The position numbers were made by a program, and so were the translations under genes. Of a stretch of 64,000 bases of DNA, positions 55,049 through 64,000 are shown piece after piece. Source of the DNA: Lactuca virosa (taxonomy: Eukaryota; Streptophyta; Magnoliopsida; Asterales; Asteraceae); contig CAKMRJ010004445.1 in assembly GCA_928212115.1 (NCBI GenBank), forward strand, positions 83,140,176-83,204,175, read 5' to 3'. The notes under the pieces were generated by a model. That model was not told the origin of the DNA, made no database searches, and worked only from the letters and a program-made list of their open reading frames with translations. Numbering within the stretch: position 1 is the first letter of the stretch; every line of letters begins with the position of its first letter.

Positions 55049-55849
55049 TGATAAGGATATACAATTGAATTTTAGGCGGAAAAAACAGATTAACATTATT
55101 ATCTTGATCAAGCCAAGATAACAATTACCAAAACCAAAAAATCAGGGATCTATTAATTCTCAAAGTGCTTCTATTAATTCAAGTATATACCAATTATAGT
55201 TATATGCTTAGATACCTGATCCAGCAAATCTATCACTCCAAGCTCCTGGAGTGACTCAAACTCACAAGGAGAACTTAATACACCATAAAAGCTCCTATTC
55301 TTGCCCTAAACTCAAACTAGCATAAGAAGAAGTCAAGATAAAAACTTTTTACCTTTTGAAGCTTCCCAACAGTGTGAAGGTTCTGGATCTACAACCCCAA
55401 GGTCACACCAAGCTTCATCACCAAGATCCACTTCCATGAAATAACACCAAGAACCCTTCAAAATCACCTCCAAGCTCAAGAATACACCACCAAGGGAATT
55501 AGGGTTCGAAATGAGGCTGATGAGTTGAAAACTCTTTATAAGATCATTTAGATTCTTAACAAGTAAATCAAAAAGTAAACAATAGTATGAACACACGATG
55601 AATCAAACAAGTGTTGAATGATTAAAAGCGCAACACCTCAGAAGAGCTCGACAAAGAACTTCTACTGTTGAGGTGTGCTAGGGTTATAGTACAATAAAAG
55701 AGATAATAATCGTGAAGCGTACAAAAGACGATGCATGCATGCACCATAAATACTAAACCCTAATATCAAAAACACGGATGGACAGGCCCAAACCGTGACA
55801 ATATTGGACTAAGCTATAAAGCCCAATGACGCAACTCCTAGACTCAACA
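55049..55849 (-). repeat. Sirevirus 3' LTR (801 bp)
   Basis: On the minus strand it starts TGTTGAGT directly after the purine tract and ends CTTATCA. The far end is set by TG on the plus strand at 55049 and by the point where copia C1 leader homology resumes. The partner LTR is not in the window. Confidence 0.7.
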
Positions 55850-55881
55850 ATCTCCCCCTTTGCGTCAATTGAGGCGAGAGA

Positions 55882-58800
55882 TCATTTCGGTTGAGTAAGG
55901 GTGGATTTCTTCACAGTCTTGAACATAATCGTTATGCTGGCGAGAAGAGTTTGACGGAAGCATATCCGAAAAATCTTCTTATCTGATTCACTGTTTAGAT
56001 TACACCTGTAAATGATGTCAAGAATGTGCTCCAGGCAAGAAGTGGAGAACAAGTGTTTGTCTTCAAGAGCGAACAAGCACTTTTGGCCTTCGGCTCTGGT
56101 GAACATGACAATGTGATACTTCGGGTCGATCTTACCCATCTGCATAATGTTAACATCACTTGGCTTCCCAATTGGTTTGATTGTAGGCTTCTTCCTTAAG
56201 GCAGAGGCGATCTCTTGATCCATCTTGGCAACTTCAAGAATGTAACACACCAACATTCGTTTGATGTGATCAATGATAGGCTCGTACTGAATTGGATCAG
56301 TTAGTAGAATGCTGTTCAGGAGGATCCAATCATGTGGGTTGAAGTTTGGAAAATCAGCGAGAGAGATCATATGAACCGAGCTGTCTGAGCCTCGGGTCAC
56401 CTTAAACTTCACATTTATAAACTTCCCTGAAGAAGTTGGTTTCAATACCTTGACTGTTGTGATCTTTTGTGCGCTCCAAGTCAAGTATTTTGGTTGAGAG
56501 AAAGCGAGATAGTAGTCAATTAGTTCTCGATCAACCTTCGGTTCAGGAGAGGGGGTAGCAATTGTTGGCTCAAAGCAATGAAATACGAACGCCTTTCGGG
56601 TGATCGGCATGTCGAACTGAGAGTCTTTGGAATTCTCACGATCAAATGAGATGACCGGTTCGAGCCAATGAGTGCTGGGAGACTCGATTGCTTCTTTTAA
56701 AAGTTTCTCCAACGACCACAGAGGAAATAGAGATTTTCTACGTTCCAATGCATCGTTCACTTCTTTTTGTTTTCTTTCCCTCTCTACTTCTTCTACTGCG
56801 ATGCGAAGCTTTTCTTCAAGCTCTCGTTCATTTTTCTTTCTTTTGAGAGTATTTTCTTCGGTTTCTTTCACATCATTATCGGCGATTAACTTTTTGCCTT
56901 TGTCCTTCACACTAGAACTCGACGCTTCATTATCCTTCGGTTCAGTGGTGACTTTCGGTTGCGAAGTAGGTTTGCTTGTTGGAGGTTGTTGTGGTTGACC
57001 CTGACTTGCATCTCCCACTTGTTTCGGAGGGACAACAGTCTCCAGAACACCTTCAATACGGCTCAGCATGTCAAGAGCTGGTCTTAGCTTCTCAACCAAG
57101 TTCCGTCGAATGGTGATAGTAAGTACCGAATCGTGTGCTTCCAGGAGATTGGAGAGAAGAGAGTGAACATCACCAACATAGCTTTTGATAACCGCTCGCT
57201 CAGACTGGAGATCATCAATTTATTTGAGCGCCTGAGTAAGCTTCAAGGCATGAGTCTTAACCTTCGTGGTGTTGAGGGCGAGTTCATCCATGACTTTGTT
57301 TTCCAAGGCAAGATCAGCCTGGAGTTTGTCAAGACGGGCATGGATTGTTGTTTGATGCTCGGTGTTGTCAGACTTGATGCTTTGGCATGCTTCTTCAAAG
57401 TGCTTCTTCTCATCTTGAAGCGATTTGGTGAGATTGTCAACAGAGACATTCACAGTTTGAGCGTTCTTTTGAGCAGCAACCTGAAGAGAATCTAGAAAAA
57501 CATTAGCATCATAAATTAGTTTTTCGACATTTTCGGTCGCCTTCTTGCAACCTTTCGTTGATTCTTCAATAACGATTGTTGCTTTCTGGCATGAGGAGGT
57601 GGAAGCTTCAATGGCTTTGGTAGCGTTGGAAATAGAGGAGTCATGCTCCTTGACAAAAGTTGCCAACATAGCCTAGATAGCAGCCTCAGAGTAAGTCTCA
57701 CTGGGAGTGGAAGAGGAAGAAGAAAGCAACTTGTCAAGATTGTCATTGAGATCCCTTAAATGCCGCTTCGTTACAGGAGCATCATCATCATCATCATCGC
57801 TCTGAACTCTGTAGGGGCTATAATAAAAGGAATCAAACTCCATATCCGCTCCGCCAAGAACGATGTCAGATTCGTGTGAGAGAGGTGGAGATAGAGGTTT
57901 AGAGGTAATGGGGGTGTCGATTCCTGAAGTAGGTGCCCCCGAATCAGATATGTTGACACGAACTTGAGGTTCGGTTGTAGAAGTGGTGGTAATGGTAACT
58001 TCGGTGAATAAGGGGGTTGGGATTGGTATAGAAGTTGCAGTTGAAGAAGAGATGGGAGGAGGGCATGGAGCAATGGTGATAGGAACAGATTGAGTAGGAG
58101 AGGGAGGAGGTGAGGTTCAGTTACCTTGATGAGCCGGTGAAGGAGGATGCGAATTACCTCAGAGCGAACTCTCATGTTGAGACTCTTAATTATCACTTGA
58201 CTCAGGTTCGGGTTGTTGGTCAGAGGGAACATATTCTGAATCACTTGAAGAGGGAGCCTTTGGCTTGTGTGCCTTCTTCTTGATATTTCCCTTCTTAGGA
58301 GCGGAAGGAGCTGCCTGTTCTGACTTTCTCTTTTTGGGCGTAGCAACTTTAGATGAGGGTCCTTCCTTCTCGCTTTTTCGTTCAACCTTCTTCCCTCATT
58401 TTGCTGGTTTATCAGCAGCATCCAGCGAGCGTTGCATTTCAGGGGTGAGCTGCATCGATCCTGTAAGAGGAAGCTTCTTCTATTCGTTCATCAGCTTGCT
58501 TTCCCCAGAAACACACTTGTACATGGATTCAGGAACCGAACCAATGAACAAAAATTTGGTTGGATCAGAGACAATAATTTTTGTCGTGTGAAAAGTAGCG
58601 ATTCCATTGAGTTGAGGCTCTATACCAGTTGAGTCCATAGAATAGACCCATAGTCCATGTTGACCCCATAGTACAGACCGTAGAGTAGAGTCATGAATGA
58701 CTTGCTTGCCCCATCTGACCCTGCAACCCTCTCGGATAAACCCTTGAAGAGAAGAGTAAATAGACCATTCCATTGTGGAGGAAGGAATGATTTATTGAAT

Positions 58801-59213
58801 TTCGTCACTGCGGTAAGAGCTTCGGTGTATCCCATATCATAAAACTGGGTAAATAACTGAGTCGTGCTAATAGAATCTAGGTTGATCATGGAGTCGTCGA
58901 TGATTAACCTTAGCAACAAACAAAACCTTGCCTTTGAAATCGACGTCTTTTGATTGAATATCTCAAATAAAATCCTCTCCTTGGCTTTATCGTATACCGC
59001 CGTTGAATAGACTTGAGAAAGGAGTGACATCGGGACAGATTCCACCTTGGTTAGGGCAACCAAAAGTGGTGAATATTTGAGGCATTCAACCACTTGAAGC
59101 ATGTAAGGATCATACTGGAAAGGAAAGAGTTCGATGATCAGGTTTTGATTTGGCTTCATGGTGAGAAGCGAGGACTGTGCGCTTTGTTCATGAACTGAAG
59201 ATGAGTCAGCCAT
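55882..59213 (-). pseudogene. Sirevirus extra ORF downstream of pol (env-like position)
   Basis: A former ORF of about 1,100 codons. Met 59213 starts a globular part (MKPNQNLIIELFPFQYDPYM, LPPQWNGLFTLLFKGLSERV, ASKSFMTLLYGLYYGVNMDY) that shifts frame near 58650. From there one frame continues to 55882. It has a Lys-rich and Ser/Pro-rich middle, an Asp run before APVTKRHLRDL, a coiled-coil (57669-57220), a Gln/Pro/Lys-rich linker and a C-terminal domain (WSLEKLLKEAIESPSTHWLE, FPNFNPHDWILLNSILLTDP). Stops lie near 58477, 58397, 58120, 57672 and 57217. No signal peptide or clear membrane segment was seen, so env-like refers to position only. Similar proteins are, as I recall, common in Asteraceae predicted proteomes. 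Confidence 0.75.
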
Positions 59214-60650
59214 TGATAAAGCTTGAAGAGAAGAAGATGAACAGTAGAGAGAAATCGCCGTTTAATGCTCGAGAGGATTTTGTAAGTGACAAGGGTGTAA
59301 AAGTAAGGTGAGAAACCTCTTTATACGATTACCATGAGAGAGAAAAATCCGGAGTGATGATTGTACGATCCTCTGACGTGACGCCTGAAAAAGCACGATT
59401 TGACAACTGTTACCCCGAAAAGTGTGTCAAGCGTGTCAGGCGGCGTGAGAAAAGGAAACGGTTCAAATTCACGCGCCCTTTTTAAAATCTTATCCTTTCA
59501 CCTTCTCTTTAATTTTGAAACAGTTCAAGTTCCCGTTGAATTGTTGAGTCACCCTTTCGCTTCATATTAAATAGCCTTCGCTCCCAACATCGTGTACCAT
59601 CACAGCATATCGAACACAACTATATATCTGAGAAATAGCCATTAGTACCACGATCAAGACTTGTGGAAAATCATAAAGATGTTCGTGCAAGAGTGTGCCA
59701 GAGAAAAAGAAATAAAGCAAATTATTTGTGGGATTTAAGTGATGTCAATTAAGACACGAAACAGTGGATCCTGGGCACGAATCTCTTCCTTCAAAGTCAA
59801 GAGAGACTTAGAAGTGTCTGTGTGGTTTCCCGTTAAAATACGATCAAATGCTTATTAAGAAGCATTGAAAGGCATCTTTTAATTATAAGGTTATTAGGGT
59901 GGCTTTTGCTTCAACCACACTACGGAGCTTGATATAAGACCGAAAGTTGGATGAAGTACTTGTGAGACCAATGTGGCCTGTAAAACAAGTAGGTTTGATC
60001 ATTTTTTAGTGACTTGGTGATGTTGCAGAAATCTCAAAAACAACAATAAACTGGATCTTTTTGGATAGAAAAGTCTTGGTGTTAGACAATTTCATAAAGA
60101 TCGCTCAAAAATAAAAAGAGATTTCGTTAATACTTGGGTGAAAACTAGAACGTTTGATTGTTCACCGTCAATTCATTGTAGGTGTTGGATTTTGGGTTTC
60201 AATTAGCACGTGGTGAAACGAAACTAAGATCATAACGCAGATGTTGGGTAACCATAAACTTCTAGGGACACTTAGCTAGTATAAAGATAAGGAGAGTTAT
60301 ACCTGCCCCAGCTCCATCATTGGAAGTCGTCCATGAGTCCTTTCAATGTGATATTTTTAATATTTTGATTTTATTTGTGAAAAAGAAAAAGGAATAAAAC
60401 AGAACACAAAATAAAATATTTTTGATCATTTTGATTTTTCTAAAAAATAAAAATAAAAACAGAAAAGAAAATATTTTTGGATTTTATGAATTTTCTGAAA
60501 AGAAATAAAAACAGAAAAGAAAAATATATATATATATATATATATATTTTTGGATTTTATGAAAGGAAATGAAAGACATAAAGTTAATTGAGAAAAGAAA
60601 TACATAGTGTAAAAAAGTATACAACCAAAACTTTACCTTTGGAGAGATGA
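59214..60650 (-). other. Sirevirus spacer between pol and the extra ORF
   Basis: About 1.4 kb without a conserved frame. It contains A-rich stretches near 60380-60580, a TA tract (60521-60548), and sequence just upstream of the extra ORF that could act as its leader. Confidence 0.6.
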
Positions 60651-60734
60651 AGCGAAATGGACCGAGCGTTCGGTTGATTTCGGTTCCTAAAAAATGCGGA
60701 ACCGAAATAGACCGAGCGTTCGCTCTATTTCGCT
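60651..60734 (-). other. Large hairpin just downstream of Sirevirus pol
   Basis: Arms 60651-60687 and 60698-60734 (37 bp each) are complementary with about five mismatches around a 10-bp loop (60688-60697). AGCGAAAT opens the left arm and ATTTCGCT closes the right. ACCGAGCGTTCG occurs as a direct repeat in both arms. The hairpin begins 10 bp after the pol stop codon region (60745). It could stabilise or terminate pol mRNA, or influence expression of the extra ORF. Confidence 0.7.
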
Positions 60735-60744
60735 TGTCCAAATT

Positions 60745-61713
60745 TTAATAAGGCGAAAGTGGTTTCGGTACTGATTCAGCTTCCATCATTCCTAAGCCTT
60801 GGAGTATTTTATTGAAACTTGCTTCAGGTAAGGCTTTTGTGAAAATCTCAGCTAATTGATCAGCCGATCGAACAAAGTGGATTTCCACGTTACCATCTTC
60901 AACGTGATCCTTGATGAAGTGGTATCTCAGTGCTATATGTTTCGTTTTTGAGTGTTGCACTGGGTCGTGACATATCCGAATAGCACTTTCTGAGTCACAA
61001 TAGAGAGGAATCTTCCTCATGTTTAGGCCGTAGTCTCTAAGTTGACTTTGTATCCATATGACCTGTGAAGTGCAAGATGCTGCTGCGATGTATTCAGCTT
61101 CGACCGTAGAAAGAGACACACATGTTTGCTTCTTGGATTGCCAGCTAATGAGTTTTCCATCAAGGAATTGACACCTGCCAGTTGTGCTCTTTTGGTCTAA
61201 ACCACATCCTCCAAGATCGACATCAGAGAATGCTTGAACAAAGAAGCCAGTTTTTGCTAGGTACCAAAGACTGAGAGATGAGGTTCGCTTCAAATACCTG
61301 AAGATATTCTTCACAGCCACCATATGAGGTTCTCGTGGATTAGTTTGGAACCTGGCACAATAGCAGACAGAAAACATAATATCTGGTCTACTAGCTGTTA
61401 GATACATTATAGACCCTATCATTTGATGATAGAGGGTCATATCAGCAGCTGGTTTCTCCAGAGATGGTGTTAGCTTCGTTCCGAATGCCATTGGAACCTC
61501 TACTTTAGAGTCTCCCATCATACCAAACTTCGCCAGTAGAGTCTTCGTGTAAGCCTCCTGATTGATGAATATTCCTTCGAGTCCCTGTCTTATGTTCAGT
61601 CCAAGGAAAAAGTTAATCGGACCCATTGAGCTCATCTCAAACTTAGTCTCCATCAACTTCCGGAATTCAGCCGTTAAGCTAGGATTCGTAGAATAAGATG
61701 ATGTCATCGACAT
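60745..61713 (-). pseudogene. pol: Sirevirus RT C-terminus and RNase H
   Basis: The frame reads FRKLMETKFEMSSMGPINFF, LGLNIRQGLEGIFINQEAYT and YHQMIGSIMYLTASRPDIMF, then RNase H with AFSDVDLGGCGLDQKSTTGR, WQSKKQTCVSLSTVEAEY, CDSESAIRICHDPVQHSKTK and ADQLAEIFTKALP, ending at 60745. It is separated from the rest of RT by a frameshift near 61690, just after YVDD. The domain itself is open to its end. Confidence 0.9.
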
Positions 61714-62323
61714 AAATTTGGACTATCATTAGGTGTTCACCCTCTTTCTTGCGAAAGAAGGTTGGGTCAACCGAACCTTGTTTGAATTTAGACATCTTTA
61801 GAAAGCGAGTTAGTGTTTCATACCAAGCTCTCGGGGCTTGCTTCAGACCGTAAACCGTCTTGTCCAGAATGTAGCAATGATTAGGATACTTCTCGTTCAC
61901 AAATCCAGGTGGTTGCTCCACATAGACGGTCTCTTCTAGTTCTCCATTCAAAAACACACACTTGACGTCCATTTGAAAGACTTCGAAATTCTTGTGAGCA
62001 GCGTAAGCCAGAAAGATCCGAACTGATTCTAACCTTGCTACATGAGCGAAGGTTTCTTCATAGTCTATCCCTTCTTCCTGACAATATCCTTTAACCACTA
62101 GCCTTGCCTTGTTGCGAATCACGTTCCCTTCTTTATCCATCTTGTTCCAGAATACCCATTTTAATCCAACCACGGATGCATCCTTTGGTGTGGGAATCAG
62201 TCTCCAGACTCGATTTCGCTTAAACTCATTGAGTTCGTCTTGCATAGCCTGTACCCAATCAGAGTGATCAAGTGCAGTATTCACTGTTTTCAGCTCAATC
62301 TTGGAAACAAACGAATTAAACAT
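61679..62323 (-). pseudogene. pol: Sirevirus reverse transcriptase N-terminal part
   Basis: The frame begins near the RVT_2 start (DHSDWVQAMQDELNEFKRNR), runs through GLKWVFWNKMDKEGNVIRNK, QMDVKCVFLNGELEETVYVE and TVYGLKQAPRAWYETL, and reaches the catalytic YVDD near 61700. It then shifts frame and stops. A stop lies upstream at about 62327. Confidence 0.9.
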
Positions 62324-62329
62324 ACATAA

Positions 62330-62878
62330 TTATACTTGAGAAAATAAAGCAGTTTGCTTCGCTTTCAGTTGAGAGCGTGTAAGAACTCCCTCAGATGATT
62401 CGATAATTACTTGAGTTTTTGGATGATCGCGTGTCCATTTTTCGAGTGGAGGGTAATTTGGATCGTAAGCAGGATCCAGTTCAACATTTATCTCTTCTTC
62501 AAATTCTGATTGAGTATCTTCGTCATTTGTATTATTATTCTCCCCCTCGAATGACGAAACAATTTCAACATCTGGTTCAGAATTCTTCCCCTCGATTGGA
62601 CTTTTATGGTTCATTGTTGGAGATGGATTCTCCCCCTGGAATGGAAAATCAGGTCGTTTTGGTGTGGACGAACCCTCCCCCTGGGATGTGGTGCAGTCGT
62701 TTGTGGGTTCGCTTGGACCTTGAGGTTCGTTAGGATCTTGAGATTCATGAGGATCATGAGGTTCACTTTCCATAGCTTTTACAGCTTCGTTGATTATCTT
62801 CTTCAGGTTGTCAACCTTGTTATCATCAGCTTTCGCTTCAGAGAGAATTGTATTCTCCGGTTCATCAGAGAGCAACAT
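62330..62878 (-). pseudogene. pol: Sirevirus integrase-RT linker with PPT-like tracts
   Basis: An acidic, Pro/Glu/Asn-rich linker (SEPHDPHESQDPNEPQGPSE). It repeats the short motifs GEGSS, FQGENP, IEGKN and FEGENN. At DNA level these are GGGGGAG-type purine tracts on the minus strand near 62540, 62586, 62629 and 62674, resembling the real polypurine tract. The frame starts after a stop at about 62879 and ends at another at 62330. Confidence 0.75.
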
Positions 62879-62879
62879 T

Positions 62880-64000
62880 TACTCTTCAAACAGATTTGAT
62901 ATAGGAGCCGTGACGTGACTTGTTTGTGGAAAGATTTCCTCCATTGTACTTTCGCTGGATTGAAGTTTCTTCACGTAATTGTCATCAAAAGTTACATTAT
63001 ACGTTTCTTCTATCTTCTTTGATCTTTTATTCAGAACCCCATATGCCTTGGAGGTAAGAGACTAACCAAGAAAGATCCCTTCGTCTGCCTTCACATCGAA
63101 CTTGCTTCGGTTTTCTTTAGAATTAAAGATAAAGCACCTGGAACTGAAAACCTGGAAAAACTTAACATTAGGCTTGTGATTATTCAGAATTTCATATGGT
63201 GTGATGGAAAATCGCTTATTGAGGAAGGTTCGATTCTGGGTATAGCAGGCAGCTGCAATTGCATCAGCCCAGAAGTATAGAGGTAGAGAAGCCAAGCTGA
63301 GCATGGTTCGGGCCGCTTCACACAACGAACGGTTTCTCCTTTTAACTACACCAATTTTTGGTAGAGTATAGGGAGCAGAGAAGTTGTGAGACACTCCCTT
63401 TTCAGTAAGAAATTATTCAAACTCTTGGTTTTTGAATTCCAGCTTGTTGTCGCTTCGGACATTTCTAACCGTCTTTTGCAGTTGAAGCTCCACTTTCTTT
63501 ATAAAGTTTTTGAGCTTAGGAGTCGCCTCTGATTTCTGTTTAAGAAAGAAAACCCAAGTGAAGCGTGAAAAATAATCAACTATTACGAGAATGTACTTAC
63601 TACCACCGATACTTTCTATGGACGATGGACCACACCGATCGATGTGAAGAAGCTCAAGAGGCTCGATGATCTTTGTGTTAACACGAGTGGGATGGCTCTT
63701 CCGACTTTGCTTTCCCATTTCGCATGCAGCACACAAATGCTCCTTGTCAAGCTTTAGAAGTTGAAGTCCTCGCACATGATCACCAAGAACTAGCTTGTTG
63801 ATGTCTTTGAAGTTAAGGTGTGAAAGTCGTCGATTCCATAGCCAACTTTCATCAGAATGAGCTTTCGTTAGAAGACATACAACAGGCTTCCCTCGTATCG
63901 GGTTTAGATTTAATGGATACATTTCGCGTTTGCGCTGGGACTTCAGCCGAACCGTTTTAGATTTCTTTTCAATGATATCAGATCCTTCATCATCAAATGA
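62880..64000 (-). pseudogene. pol: Sirevirus integrase (partial at right edge)
   Basis: From the edge the frame reads through KSQRKREMYPLNLNPIRGKP to the HHCC finger (WLWNRRLSHLNFKDINKL, CAACEMGKQSRKSH) and the core Asp residues in LLHIDRCGPSS and VRSDNKLEF. A stop follows at about 63413. Frame 63394-63062 continues with the shifted Glu region (IGVVKRRNRSLCEAARTML) and PLYFWADAIAAACYTQNRTF. A stop near 63061 and one near 62880 interrupt the C-terminal part. The 5' part of pol lies beyond 64000. Confidence 0.88.

Larger units (their letters stand above)
55049..64000 (-). mobile_element. Sirevirus-type Ty1/copia element (runs off the right edge)
   Basis: Minus-strand order from the right edge: integrase, acidic linker, RT, RNase H, a 1.5-kb spacer with a large hairpin, a long extra ORF, polypurine tract (GCAAAGGGGGAGATTG, 55863-55848) and the 3' LTR (55849-55049). 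A large additional ORF between pol and the 3' LTR in a copia element is the hallmark of Sireviruses. The LTR begins TGTTGAGT and ends CCTTATCA, followed by AGTTT (on plus, 55044-55048) as the candidate target duplication. Gag, protease and the 5' LTR are outside the window. Coding frames carry several stops and two clear frameshifts. Confidence 0.88.

Noticed and set aside
57771..58421. 216-codon Leu/Pro/Arg-rich minus frame
   Set aside because: It is a shifted reading of the Sirevirus extra ORF's Lys- and Ser/Pro-rich region; the adjacent frame gives the coherent protein.

Overview
The window is plant nuclear DNA, very probably a eudicot and tentatively Asteraceae. The genes have introns, the intergenic DNA is AT-rich with long (TA)n and (GA)n tracts, and about two thirds of the window is LTR retrotransposon with plant initiator-Met tRNA primer sites (TGGTATCAGAGC). 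The Asteraceae guess rests on overall resemblance of the retrotransposon proteins to that family and was not checked by a search. I see no intact host protein-coding gene; every host-gene match is a fragment or pseudogene.  Left part (1-14.7 kb): an unusual array of CANNTG motifs (301-842); a lone exon of plastid 3-ketoacyl-ACP synthase III with a stop codon (1097-1245); two correctly spliced exons of a UBA-domain protein resembling DRM-type methyltransferases (1809-2085); a hAT-like MITE (3812-4016); a broken soluble epoxide hydrolase (5167-6007); two Helitron-type 3' ends (9083 and 12417), the second downstream of captured Mediator subunit 17 exons; and a PIF/Harbinger-like MITE (13064-13862).  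Middle part (14.7-30.4 kb): a 5'-truncated Ty1/copia element whose 3' LTR carries perfect heat-shock elements; a complete Ty3/gypsy chromovirus with 2.2-kb LTRs and target duplication ATGAC (19441-27695) that has lost its reverse transcriptase; and a copia gag fragment lying between two ~330-bp direct repeats.  Right part (31.6-64 kb): a CC-NBS-LRR resistance pseudogene on the minus strand, split by a plus-strand copia element (34355-42148). Upstream of it lies a minus-strand copia of the same family. Its 5' leader holds a complete 10.7-kb Ty3/gypsy chromovirus (43861-54555, target duplication CACAT) and, further on, a Sirevirus-type copia (55049 to beyond the window end) with a large extra ORF downstream of pol. 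The nesting gives a relative insertion order.  Most informative candidates for new biology: a repeated hairpin with a self-complementary GGTTAACC loop in the leader of the copia family, with apparently compensating changes between copies; a 37-bp-arm hairpin just downstream of Sirevirus pol; PPT-like tracts inside Sirevirus pol; palindromic repeats upstream of the gypsy TATA box; a four-fold ~160-bp module shared by the two gypsy LTR families; and the heat-shock elements in the copia LTR. No prokaryote-type defence system, CRISPR array, rRNA or tRNA gene was seen.
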